This document shows, one piece after another, positions 34,902 to 42,816 of a stretch of DNA of 64,000 nucleotides (position 1 is the first letter of the stretch; every line of letters starts with the position of its first letter). The stretch is from Segatella copri (GTDB lineage Bacteria; Bacteroidota; Bacteroidia; Bacteroidales; Bacteroidaceae), in contig NZ_VZCB01000018.1 in assembly GCF_009494395.1 (NCBI RefSeq), forward strand, positions 1 through 64,000. The letters are read 5' to 3'. Both the position numbers and the translations under genes were made by a program. Below the pieces are notes generated by a model. It had not been told where the DNA came from, searched no databases, and saw only the letters and a list, made by a program, of their open reading frames with translations.

Positions 34902-36452
34902 TTATTGATTCATTCTGATAAAGTAGCTATATACACAGCTACCTTGCGGATTGCAATGCTGCAACACGTTTCTGATAGCAGAGCTGAGGCAATTATTGCC
35001 AGGCCAAGTGAACAACTCATCTATCTGTGCACCAAGATTAGGTTCTGCTTTAGCAACAACTATATCTATGCGATAAAGACCAGAAGTCTCTTCATTGCCA
35101 GCAATCACTCCACCAAACTGTGGATTCAAGTCTACGGCAAGTTCCGCATCATGCCCTCTTGTCTTAGCAAAAGTCTGCGCAAACAAACCTTGATCAAAAG
35201 CAACAACCCCTTGAATATCGCCAATACTGCTACCGCCTTGTTTCACGTAATCAAACTCAGACAGAAGATTACCTTGCTCATCATAGTAATCAGAGCTTTC
35301 TGACGGAATCTCTACTTCCTTTTCGCCTTCCACTACAGTTGTTTTTGGCTTATATTGCATAGCAGTGAGCCAATTCATATAAAGTTCAAAATCCTTACCT
35401 ATGTCTGTCATTCTTACAGCCAAACCTTTTATTTGATAAGAATCGGCATTCGAGAAATCAGCAAACAGATTCTGGAACAAATGGCGGAAACGATATTGCA
35501 ATGGAATCTCTTCTTCCTGCTGTCCACGAGCGTTATCGACAATTGCTTGCCAGTCTTCATCAAAAGTATATAGTTCGGCACGTGAGCCCTGCAAGAAATT
35601 AAAGCCATCGTCCTTTCCATTCTCTACAGAGCCTGTTACCACATCATCCCCATTTCCATCATGGTAAGTACCACCTATGCAAGGACCAGCATAAGCTCCA
35701 CTTGTTCCACCTTTCTTTGGAGAAATGGTGTAGTTATGCATAGAAAGAGTAAAACGCTTATAGTTCTGGGTTTTGCCCTGCAAGCCATCTTCTATCTCTT
35801 TCAGAAGTCGATGATTCTCGTCATCAAAAACGGTATAGTATAGATGTTTGTCTAGCGCACCTTCCTTGTAATCTGTCACAAAGAAAGTTATATCCTTGCC
35901 TCTCTTTAGCCACTCCTCGAAATAAGGAGTAGCATAAGCTTGCTGATAAATCTGATGCCCAGGAGTATATTCCTCATAATCCGTCACCAACAAGGCACTT
36001 CTATTCTCATCTACGATTTTCTTGAGAGTCTTTTCGATAGGAGCATACAACTGCCCTTGGGCTGCTGGGTTATGAAGTTGTGCAAAGATATTGGCAGCAG
36101 AATGCAAATCCTCTCCATTCAATTTTTCAATCTTCTCGTTAGCCAAAGAGTAAAGGTCATAATTATTCAATGACCCTGTCACTTTCTGGGTGATTCCATT
36201 AAAAGTTTGCGCTGTGGAAGGGTCATCGTATGCGATATAAACGCCAGAAAAATCAAAATAAGCAGCCCATTTCCCTTCACTTGGCATTCTCTGTGAATCC
36301 TTCTCGTAGTAAGCTTGGATGTTTTGTGGATTCGGACTCAAATCAACCTTATTTCCACAACAACTTGATAAGCTATCAACAAAACTCATTGAGGCTAAAA
36401 ACATCAATAAAGAAGAACCAATCCTAGGTAGTTTTAAAGATTTATTTAACAT
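34902..36452 (-). CDS. Lipoprotein heading the Ter operon, possible vWA-like fold
   Basis: A 516-residue lipoprotein: signal sequence, lipobox LSSC with Cys31, then a large periplasmic domain. Near residue 65 the strand AAYFDFSGVYIAYDD resembles the first strand and metal-site region of a von Willebrand A domain, and later strands ALLVTDYEEYTPG and ITFFVTDYKEG resemble its fourth and fifth strands. The DxSxS metal motif is not intact (DFSGV). The C-terminal part (LAVDLNPQFGG) is beta-rich. A Cys pair near the end (NNCLSSA, HCNPQGSC) could form disulphides. As first gene of the operon it may sense damage in the envelope. The fold call is tentative. Confidence 0.6.
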   Translation of the reverse strand: MLNKSLKLPRIGSSLLMFLASMSFVDSLSSCCGNKVDLSPNPQNIQAYYEKDSQRMPSEGKWAAYFDFSGVYIAYDDPSTAQTFNGITQKVTGSLNNYDLYSLANEKIEKLNGEDLHSAANIFAQLHNPAAQGQLYAPIEKTLKKIVDENRSALLVTDYEEYTPGHQIYQQAYATPYFEEWLKRGKDITFFVTDYKEGALDKHLYYTVFDDENHRLLKEIEDGLQGKTQNYKRFTLSMHNYTISPKKGGTSGAYAGPCIGGTYHDGNGDDVVTGSVENGKDDGFNFLQGSRAELYTFDEDWQAIVDNARGQQEEEIPLQYRFRHLFQNLFADFSNADSYQIKGLAVRMTDIGKDFELYMNWLTAMQYKPKTTVVEGEKEVEIPSESSDYYDEQGNLLSEFDYVKQGGSSIGDIQGVVAFDQGLFAQTFAKTRGHDAELAVDLNPQFGGVIAGNEETSGLYRIDIVVAKAEPNLGAQIDELFTWPGNNCLSSAIRNVLQHCNPQGSCVYSYFIRMNQ

Positions 36453-36526
36453 TTTTGCTTTCTTATGTGCGCAGATACGTCCCCATCAACACTGTGCGAT
36501 TAGACATCAAAGTTTCATACGAACAT

Positions 36527-36840
36527 AAAAAAAGCGTGGGAACTGCCTGTCGTCTGTCCCACTGATAGAGGCCTTCGCATTGCCCGATACTGCTGAACAG
36601 ACAACGTTAGAGCCCACGCCGATATGATATACGCCACCACATGGAGTATCTTACCTATTATTATAGGTATACAATACTCCATTGGCTGTGATATAATCAC
36701 ACCCGTAGACACCTACCGTTGCTAAGTCCATGACAGTATCTGAAAGTTGCGAAGTTTCTATCAGTCGTGAACAAAGCGCCAAGTATGCGCCTTATATATG
36801 TCGTGTCTCTTTCCCACCCTACTCTCCTCTATCATAAAGC
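36527..36840 (-). ncRNA. Candidate structured RNA or leader with intrinsic terminator
   Basis: On the minus strand about 310 nt are rich in hairpins: ATCACA/TGTGAT (36687-36701), a nested stem GGAGTAT/ATACTCC enclosing ACCTAT/ATAGGT (36643-36680), GTCGTCTGTCC with GAACAGACAAC (36549-36605), and an outer GCGTGGG/CCCACGC pair (36534-36619) followed by seven T (36527-36533). The 3' GTGGGAA (36536-36542) can pair with three sites: 36557-36562, 36613-36619 or 36811-36817. A near-consensus -7 box lies at 36846-36853. The RNA ends 75 nt before the Ter operon, so it may be an attenuating leader or an independent small RNA. I could not match it to a known RNA family. Confidence 0.5.
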
Positions 36841-37387
36841 TAAAGCAAATATGAAAAGGCTCGGCGTGGTTCGAGACTTTCGCAGCGAAATTCATGTTTT
36901 TAAACATTTCAACCGCTAACTGCCTACAAAATTATAGAAAATTATCGAAACAACAAAACTTTTATCGAAAAAGTTTCAAAAAAAAATGTGTTAGGGTACA
37001 CAATGAAGAAAAGGAAGTTTACTTGCTTGATAAACTGCTCCAAATTCAGACATTGCATATTATTTTCGTAAGCTATCAAATTTAATCCGATAAACATCGT
37101 ACGCAAAAAAGTTTTTCCTCGAAAAAAGTATCAAAGTCTCATTTTTGGGTATAAAATAAGACTTATATCTTTAATACACAACATCTTAACATAAATGAGA
37201 CTTCTCTAAAAATAAAGGGAGAAGTATCATCTAAGTATCATAAATTAGCGAGAAGTATCATGATTTTGCTGCTTAGCATCGAAAAAAAATGCTTTATGAA
37301 GTGATAATAATAGCATTTTTAAGGCAATAAACAGGATGTTTTTGCGTTTAGAAAAACAGAATGTTTTATTCTTAAAACTTAAGAAAC
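36841..37387. other. Gene-free interval with repeated AAGTATCAT/AAGTCTCAT motifs
   Basis: About 550 bp, AT-rich, with no convincing gene. Apart from a small ATGTTT/AAACAT hairpin near 36893-36906 it holds a motif cluster: AAGTCTCAT (37134), ATGAGACTTCTC (37195), and GAGAAGTATCAT or close copies near 37219, 37231 and 37250. The same motifs in inverted orientation follow the VapE-like gene. Confidence 0.6.
37134..37261. repeat. Left flank of VapE cassette: AAGTMTCAT motif cluster
   Basis: Five copies of a 9-13 bp motif (AAGTCTCAT, ATGAGACTTCTC, and three of GAGAAGTATCAT type). The GAGAAGTATCAT form is inverted relative to ATGATACTTCT at 39995-40005, so the two-gene cassette lies between inverted motifs. 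Confidence 0.6.
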
Positions 37388-37843
37388 ATGGATGAAAAGG
37401 AATTACTGAAAAAGGCTTTTGAGTACGGAAACGTACCTAGCAACATCACCTACTGTTTCACCGAACCATGTCCGATGAAAAACAAATGTATCCACTATCT
37501 ATCTGCACTCTACAAAAACGAGAAGACTGATAGAGGGGATGCCATCTTCCCAAATGCCCTGAAAAACGGAGAATGCAAGTACTTCGCACCGCTGCGTGTC
37601 GTGAAAATGGCATGGGGATTCGACAAACTCTTTGCCGAAATGAAAGTGAAAGACGCTCCTGCACTGCGCGCCGAAATGAGAGACTACCTCGGTAGCAAAG
37701 GACAATACTACCGATACAAACTGGGACAACTGAAACTCCTGCCGGAACAACAGGCATATATCAAACAGCTTTTCGCCAGATACGGATATAAAGATGTTGA
37801 GTTCGACCATTTCTCTGAAGAGATTGACTTCACTAAAAGCTAA
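37388..37843 (+). CDS. DUF6078 family protein
   Basis: A 151-residue soluble protein of DUF6078, a Bacteroidales family often found near mobile or phage-like genes. Four or five cysteines in the N-terminal half (CFTEPCPMKNKC, then GECKYF) suggest a zinc-binding module, followed by a conserved MAWGFDKLF segment and a C-terminal basic helical region (SKGQYYRYKLGQLKLLPEQQAYI) that could bind DNA. The exact function is unknown. It is followed by 22-bp repeats and the VapE-like gene on the same strand, so it may regulate or assist replication of that cassette. Confidence 0.75.
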   Translation: MDEKELLKKAFEYGNVPSNITYCFTEPCPMKNKCIHYLSALYKNEKTDRGDAIFPNALKNGECKYFAPLRVVKMAWGFDKLFAEMKVKDAPALRAEMRDYLGSKGQYYRYKLGQLKLLPEQQAYIKQLFARYGYKDVEFDHFSEEIDFTKS

Positions 37844-37867
37844 TCTTTTTCTCAGCCCTCCAGATGT

Positions 37868-37982
37868 TCTATCTATGCCATTTAAGCGGTCTATCCATGC
37901 CATTTAAGCGGTCCCATGGTGAACACGTGACGGGCTACCGGAGAACACGTGCTGGGCTGTTGGAGAACAAGTGACGGGCAGT
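37868..37982 (+). repeat. 22-bp iteron-like repeats
   Basis: Two near-identical 22-bp units (37868-37889 and 37890-37911, core ATGCCATTTAAGCGG), a 5-bp break, then three 22-bp units (37917-37938, 37939-37960, 37961-37982) sharing GAGAACACGTGACGGGC-like sequence with CACGTG. The constant 22-bp period is that of plasmid and phage iterons, and the block precedes a replication-type gene. Confidence 0.75.
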
Positions 37983-38013
37983 CATTGCCCGCACAGTGGG
38001 CAACAAGTGCCCA
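37975..38013. other. Two small palindromes after the iterons
   Basis: CGGGCA-GTCAT-TGCCCG (37975-37991) and TGGGCA-ACAAG-TGCCCA (37997-38013) are perfect 6-bp inverted repeats with 5-bp loops. They could be part of a replication origin or an operator for the VapE-like gene. Confidence 0.55.
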
Positions 38014-38103
38014 ATTTACGAACCGAACTTTGGGCAACACAAGAAAGAGTTTATAGTTAATAGCTAATAGATTGACAATTAACCATCTTAATAAATATAT
38101 TCA

Positions 38104-39990
38104 ATGAAGATAACTATTGTTCATACAAACAATAAGAAGCAGCTCCTCGTCAGCAACAAGACGATGGAGAAATTGCTGGAGCGCATCGCCAAGGATGACA
38201 GCAAGAATACTGTTACCCATTTCCGCGAATACGTGACCTATATGGAAAGCGGCTACGAATATTACAAGGATATGCCAACCTGGAAACACATCTACCCCGC
38301 TGCTGAATTCGCCAAAGACGAAAACAACAACCTGAAGATGAAGGCTTGCAACGGTATCCTGCTGCTGAAATTCGGAAACATAACGGATGTGGACGGCATG
38401 AAGGGCGTGAAACGCTCGGTTGCCATGCTGCCTTCTACCTTTGCTGCGCTGGAAGGTGCTGACGGAAAGTCGGTTATCGTATTGGTGAAATTCAGCAATA
38501 AAGATGATTTACTGCCTGCTGAGGAGGCGGATGCCGAACGTCTTTACCGCATCGCTTACCAGCAGATTCTGCCTGTATATCAGGCGATAGCCAAGGCTTC
38601 GGTGCTCACAGACGGTCCGAAGCCTTCTATTGAAGCAGGCTCCAACCTTTCTTTTGAGCCTTCGATGCACAACAGTTTTATGATGACGCTCGATGCGAAA
38701 CCTTATTTCAACAGTAAGGCGGTAGCGATGAAAATTGACAGCAACATGCACCCTCAGAACCAGGCTTTCAACACGGAAGATAATCAGCAGATGAATCCTG
38801 GTTCCGATACTTCGGAAGAAGAAAAGAAAGTTGACAAGAACAGCGTTCGCGAGAATATCATGAGCATGATGCAACTGCTGAAAAGCAGATATGATTTCAG
38901 ATACAACACGGTGATGAAATTCGTGGAATACATGCCGAAGGAGAAAGGTTGGTATGGTTTCCAACCTGTGGATCCGAGAGTACAGAAGCGCATGACGCTG
39001 GAGGTGCAGCTCGCTGATATCCGAGTGAGCATCAAGGATGTCAGGAATTTTCTGGAATCTGACTACATCAAGAATTATAATCCGATTGATGAATATCTCT
39101 TCCAATGCTACGACAAATGGGATGGAAAGGACCATATCCGCGCCTTGGCTCGTACGGTTCCTACCAACAATCCTTATTGGGCAGACTGGTTCTACACCTG
39201 GTTTCTGGGCATGGTTGACCAGTGGCGCGGCTTTACCCATCGCCAGTATGGCAACTCGGTGGCTCCGCTTCTGATTTCCAAGCAGGGTTACAACAAGAGT
39301 ACTTTCTGTCGCCGGCTATTGCCGCCAGAACTGCAATGGGGATATAGTGACAATCTGGTTTTGTCTGAAAAGCGTCAGGTTTATCAGGCGATGGCGCAGT
39401 TTATGGTCATCAATCTTGATGAGTTCAACCAGATTTCTCCACAGGTGCAGCAGGGATTCCTGAAGAACCTCATCCAGTTGCCTACGCTGAAATACAAGCC
39501 TCCGTATGGCAGTCATGTCATGGAATTTCCTCGTCTCGCCTCGTTTATCGCCACGAGCAACATGAAGGATATTCTCACCGATCCATCCGGCAACCGAAGA
39601 TTCATCGGTGTGGAACTGACGGGACCTATCGACGTGAGTGTTCGTCCGAACTATCAGCAGCTTTTCGCCCAGGCGCTGACCGCTTTGCGCAATGGTGAGA
39701 AGAGTTATTTTGATGCGGAACAGGTGAAGTTGATCATGAAGAACAACTACCAGTTTGAGGTGGTTGAGCCGATAGACCAGTATTTCCTGCTCTATTTCGA
39801 GTTGGTTGATGATGAGAAAGAGGGTGAATATCTTACTGCCGCCGAAATTTTCGACTATCTGAAAAAGCAGATTGGTTCATCGCTCAAAGTGAACAGTTTG
39901 ATGGGATTCGGCAGAAAACTGGCGAATATGAGTGAGCTAAAACATAAGAGATTTGCAGATGGAATGAAGTATCTTGTAAAGAAAAAGTGA
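38104..39990 (+). CDS. BT4734-type VapE-like primase-helicase
   Basis: A 628-residue protein with a BT4734/BF3469-type N-terminal domain (about 20-200, formerly called VirE_N) and a C-terminal VapE-type superfamily 3-like ATPase. The P-loop is atypical (KQGYNKSTF, near 395-403), Walker B is INLDEFNQIS near 437, and the sensor region is ATSNMKDILTDPSGNRRF. VapE proteins act in replication of phage satellites and related elements. The intact catalytic motifs suggest it is functional. It lies downstream of DUF6078 and a block of iteron-like repeats, and no integrase, phage structural gene or relaxase is near. It may be a minimal element or a domesticated remnant. Confidence 0.83.
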   Translation: MKITIVHTNNKKQLLVSNKTMEKLLERIAKDDSKNTVTHFREYVTYMESGYEYYKDMPTWKHIYPAAEFAKDENNNLKMKACNGILLLKFGNITDVDGMKGVKRSVAMLPSTFAALEGADGKSVIVLVKFSNKDDLLPAEEADAERLYRIAYQQILPVYQAIAKASVLTDGPKPSIEAGSNLSFEPSMHNSFMMTLDAKPYFNSKAVAMKIDSNMHPQNQAFNTEDNQQMNPGSDTSEEEKKVDKNSVRENIMSMMQLLKSRYDFRYNTVMKFVEYMPKEKGWYGFQPVDPRVQKRMTLEVQLADIRVSIKDVRNFLESDYIKNYNPIDEYLFQCYDKWDGKDHIRALARTVPTNNPYWADWFYTWFLGMVDQWRGFTHRQYGNSVAPLLISKQGYNKSTFCRRLLPPELQWGYSDNLVLSEKRQVYQAMAQFMVINLDEFNQISPQVQQGFLKNLIQLPTLKYKPPYGSHVMEFPRLASFIATSNMKDILTDPSGNRRFIGVELTGPIDVSVRPNYQQLFAQALTALRNGEKSYFDAEQVKLIMKNNYQFEVVEPIDQYFLLYFELVDDEKEGEYLTAAEIFDYLKKQIGSSLKVNSLMGFGRKLANMSELKHKRFADGMKYLVKKK

Positions 39991-39994
39991 AATA

Positions 39995-40121
39995 ATGATA
40001 CTTCTATGAGACTTTAATGAGACTTCTCGGCATCAAAACCGAGAAGTCTCATTCTCTTTATCTTATTATCTATCAAGTCTTTAAGTCGATATTTCCAATA
40101 GAAAATGAGACTTTGAGACTT
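39995..40121. repeat. Right flank of VapE cassette: ATGAKACTT motif cluster
   Basis: ATGATACTTCT (39995), ATGAGACTT (40006), ATGAGACTTCTCGG with its inverted copy (40017-40052), and ATGAGACTT again at 40105. They mirror the cluster at 37134-37261. Confidence 0.6.
40016..40053. terminator. Long hairpin after VapE-like gene
   Basis: AATGAGACTTCTCGG and CCGAGAAGTCTCATT form a perfect 15-bp stem over an 8-nt loop. It may end the VapE transcript, but T-tracts are weak and the arms belong to the repeated flank motif. Confidence 0.6.
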
Positions 40122-40165
40122 TTTTCTCAAAAAAACTTTTTCACGTAAGAGAAAACTATTATCCT

Positions 40166-41536
40166 TTAGATTGCATAAAGGAAGGTGCGGATGAACCAGT
40201 AGCAAACGATACCTGCGATGTAACCTACAAAAGCAATCCAGGAGATATGCTTCATATACCAGCCGAAGGTAATCTTCTCCAAGCCCATTACCACCACACC
40301 AGCGGCACTACCGATAATCAGCATTGAACCACCTACTCCGGCACAGTAGGCGAGCAACTGCCAGAAGACACCATCCACAGCCATATCGCCAGCGGCAGCC
40401 ACAGGATACATTCCCATACATCCGGCTACCAGAGGCACATTATCAACAATACTTGAAAGCACACCGATGATACCGGTTACGAGGTAGTGGTTGCCATCAA
40501 ATACGACGTTCAAGCCCTGACCCAAAGCAGTCAACACGCCAATCTCAGCCAGGCAGGATACTGCCATCAGGATACCGAGGAAGAAGAGAATGGTACTCAT
40601 ATCAACACGAGAAAGCAACTTGGTTACTCGCTTCTGAGTGCCCTCGGCATCAGCTCCACGATGCAAACCGCGATAGAAAACTTCGGTAGCAGTCCAGAGA
40701 ACGCCCAATACCAGGAGGATTCCTACGAATGGAGGCAAGTGGGTGATACTCTTGAAGATAGGAACGAAGATCAAACCGCCTACTCCCAACCAGAACACTG
40801 CCTTGCGCTGACCTTCGGTGAAATCGCTGACCGCAGCATTCTGCTGGGCAGAAACCTCAGGCATCACGAGTTCGCCCTTCAACATGGTCTGAAGGATGAG
40901 GGCAGGAATCACCATGGAAACTACAGATGGGATGAAGATTTCGGCGATAACACCGGCTGCGGTAATCAATCCCTTGTTCCAGAGCATGATGGTGGTAACG
41001 TCGCCGATTGGTGAGAAAGCACCACCCGAATTGGCAGCGATGATGACGAGGGATGCATAAACCATGCGGTCCTTGTGGTCGGTGACGAGCTTTCGGAGAA
41101 TCATGATCATCACGATACTGGTGGTCAGATTGTCGAGGATAGCTGAGAGGAAGAAGGTAAGGATAGCGATACGCCAGAGGAGCGCACGCTTCGACTTGGT
41201 CTTCATCACCTTGCGAACCCAGTTGAATCCGCCGTTCTGGTCAACGATTTCCACGATGGTCATTGCACCCATCAGGAAGAAGAGTGTTGTGGCAGTATCG
41301 CCCAGATGTTCCTGGATGATTCCAGTCACCTTCTCCACCATTCCAGCAGCGCCGCCTGTATAATCAGGGTGCATCAACTGGAGATACTGCATTGGATCCA
41401 CCATGTAGAGGGTCCAACAACCTACCAACATCAACAGGGCTATCGCAGCCTTGTTTACCTTAGTCAAGCTTTCGGTAGCTATGAGTGCATAGCCGAGCAC
41501 GAAAACGACAATAATAGAAATTGTAAGTGTAGTCAT
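40166..41536 (-). CDS. nhaD: Na+/H+ antiporter NhaD
   Basis: Inner-membrane sodium/proton exchanger of the NhaD/ArsB ion-transporter superfamily, 456 residues with about 12 membrane helices. Conserved segments include ILDNLTTSIVMIMIL, AANSGGAFSPIGDVTTIMLW and SSIVDNVPLVAG, the re-entrant loops that carry the ion site. It helps keep sodium low and pH stable. It is a single gene with a promoter box at 41607-41614. The 3' end faces the VapE cassette, and the hairpin at 40016-40053 may act for both sides. Confidence 0.93.
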   Translation of the reverse strand: MTTLTISIIVVFVLGYALIATESLTKVNKAAIALLMLVGCWTLYMVDPMQYLQLMHPDYTGGAAGMVEKVTGIIQEHLGDTATTLFFLMGAMTIVEIVDQNGGFNWVRKVMKTKSKRALLWRIAILTFFLSAILDNLTTSIVMIMILRKLVTDHKDRMVYASLVIIAANSGGAFSPIGDVTTIMLWNKGLITAAGVIAEIFIPSVVSMVIPALILQTMLKGELVMPEVSAQQNAAVSDFTEGQRKAVFWLGVGGLIFVPIFKSITHLPPFVGILLVLGVLWTATEVFYRGLHRGADAEGTQKRVTKLLSRVDMSTILFFLGILMAVSCLAEIGVLTALGQGLNVVFDGNHYLVTGIIGVLSSIVDNVPLVAGCMGMYPVAAAGDMAVDGVFWQLLAYCAGVGGSMLIIGSAAGVVVMGLEKITFGWYMKHISWIAFVGYIAGIVCYWFIRTFLYAI

Positions 41537-41606
41537 TACTTTTTATTTATTATTAGATATTTTTTCCTTTATGTATGATTTGGTACCCACAATTGCCAAA
41601 CGGCTG

Positions 41607-41614
41607 CAAAGATA
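41607..41614 (-). promoter_or_regulatory. -7 box of nhaD
   Basis: TATCTTTG on the minus strand, 71 bp before the start codon; no good -33 element at the usual spacing. Confidence 0.45.
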
Positions 41615-41707
41615 CAAAAAGAAAAGCAATAACCACACGATTCCTTATTATAATTGTATGAAATCGTTTACTTACTTACAGTTTTAACCTAATAATAACT
41701 GATTTTC

Positions 41708-41739
41708 TTTGCGCATCTAACTGATTATTCTTACTTTTG
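41708..41739 (+). promoter_or_regulatory. Promoter of the secreted-protein gene at 41775
   Basis: TTTG (41708-41711), 20-bp spacer, TACTTTTG (41732-41739), 35 bp before the ATG. Full match to the Bacteroidetes pattern. Confidence 0.7.
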
Positions 41740-41774
41740 CACATCATTAAGTAGTTTTTTAAAGCATCGTCAAT

Positions 41775-42692
41775 ATGAAACAACATCATTATTTGAAATA
41801 TCAGCTTTGGCTTCTCCTCTTCCTTCCTACCTGCCTCATGGCGCAGAACAAGGAAGAGAAGATGCCTGGACATATCACAAAAATACAGAAACTGGAGGAT
41901 GTGAACGTAACAGGGAACCGTCCTCACTTCATCAGACTTAAGGGATATTATCGCAGTTACCAGACCAACGACTCTGTGATGAAATACTTCAACGACGGCA
42001 TCGTGGAGTATTACATCAACCTGAAGAATGGAAAGACGGATCTCAATGCCTATTCCAAAAGAAATCTTCACAACAGCCGACTCGTTTCCGAAGACAAAAA
42101 GCGAGCATTCATGGTCAGCGATGAAGGAACCTTCCGACCTTGGCCGGAAGAGAAGACACTTATTGAGCAATATCGAAAGAAATATCAGCTGAAAGATTCA
42201 CTGGGCTCTCAACTCGTCCTGCTCAATCAGCAGACAATAGGTAGTATTCAAACGGACAGCAGCCGGAATATCTGTCAGATAGAAATCAACCAGCTTCCTA
42301 CCTACAAGAATCTGACGCACCAGCTTTTCGGTTATACCCAGACAGATATCTACGACCATGTGGTGGAAGCCTATCAGATAAGTCCTGAAGATTACTATTC
42401 CTTCAAGGACCTGCTCTTCCAGAAATCTGACAACAGCTATCTTTTCTCTCACAAGAAAGACAAGCAGCAGCAACTCATCCATGTGATTACCGAACTATAT
42501 ATCACGGAAAAGGAGTATGTAGAAAAGAAGCAATCCATCAAACCGGATTCTTCTACTCCCAAAGAATCAGCTGCCGCCATTACCGATTTCTGCAACAGAA
42601 ACAAGATACCTTCCTTGCCTGAAGCAACAGAGCAGGAGATGCAGCAGTTGACTCCCTATAATCCTGCAAACATGAAAGAAATAAAGGAGTAA
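41775..42692 (+). CDS. Secreted hypothetical protein, 305 residues
   Basis: A signal peptide (about 1-23, ending MAQ) is followed by a soluble periplasmic domain. Near residue 40, the stretch KLEDVNVTGNRPHFIRLKGYYRSYQ resembles the link between a carboxypeptidase-regulatory domain and the body of Bacteroidetes proteins of unknown function that start from a VxVTG motif. The rest is rich in Lys, Tyr and Gln, with mixed alpha/beta prediction. There is no lipobox or membrane segment after the signal. I do not recognise a function. It is a single gene with a strong promoter. Confidence 0.7.
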   Translation: MKQHHYLKYQLWLLLFLPTCLMAQNKEEKMPGHITKIQKLEDVNVTGNRPHFIRLKGYYRSYQTNDSVMKYFNDGIVEYYINLKNGKTDLNAYSKRNLHNSRLVSEDKKRAFMVSDEGTFRPWPEEKTLIEQYRKKYQLKDSLGSQLVLLNQQTIGSIQTDSSRNICQIEINQLPTYKNLTHQLFGYTQTDIYDHVVEAYQISPEDYYSFKDLLFQKSDNSYLFSHKKDKQQQLIHVITELYITEKEYVEKKQSIKPDSSTPKESAAAITDFCNRNKIPSLPEATEQEMQQLTPYNPANMKEIKE

Positions 42693-42760
42693 AAACAGGC
42701 AAAATGCAAGTTTTAAAAATTATTAGGAAAAGAAGTGGCGATAGTTACATAAAAAAGTCG

Positions 42761-42768
42761 TATCTTTG
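42761..42768 (+). promoter_or_regulatory. -7 box of ATPase gene at 42817
   Basis: TATCTTTG, 48 bp before the ATG. The -33 position lacks a TTG, so the promoter may be weak or activator-dependent. Confidence 0.5.
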
Positions 42769-42816
42769 CATTACATAAAACATGTAACACAAAACATGGA
42801 ATAGATATAAAACATT

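Noticed and set aside
36527..36840. tmRNA, RNase P RNA or SRP RNA
   Set aside because: The conserved sequences expected for these (for example the tmRNA CCA end or the RNase P GAGGAAAGTCC block) are absent. A 6S-type RNA could not be excluded.
36894..37085. 63-residue frame before the VapE cassette
   Set aside because: Low-complexity AT-rich sequence without promoter or ribosome-binding site; judged non-coding.
37868..37982. CRISPR array
   Set aside because: The 22-bp units are contiguous without spacers of constant length, there are two repeat families, and no cas genes are present.
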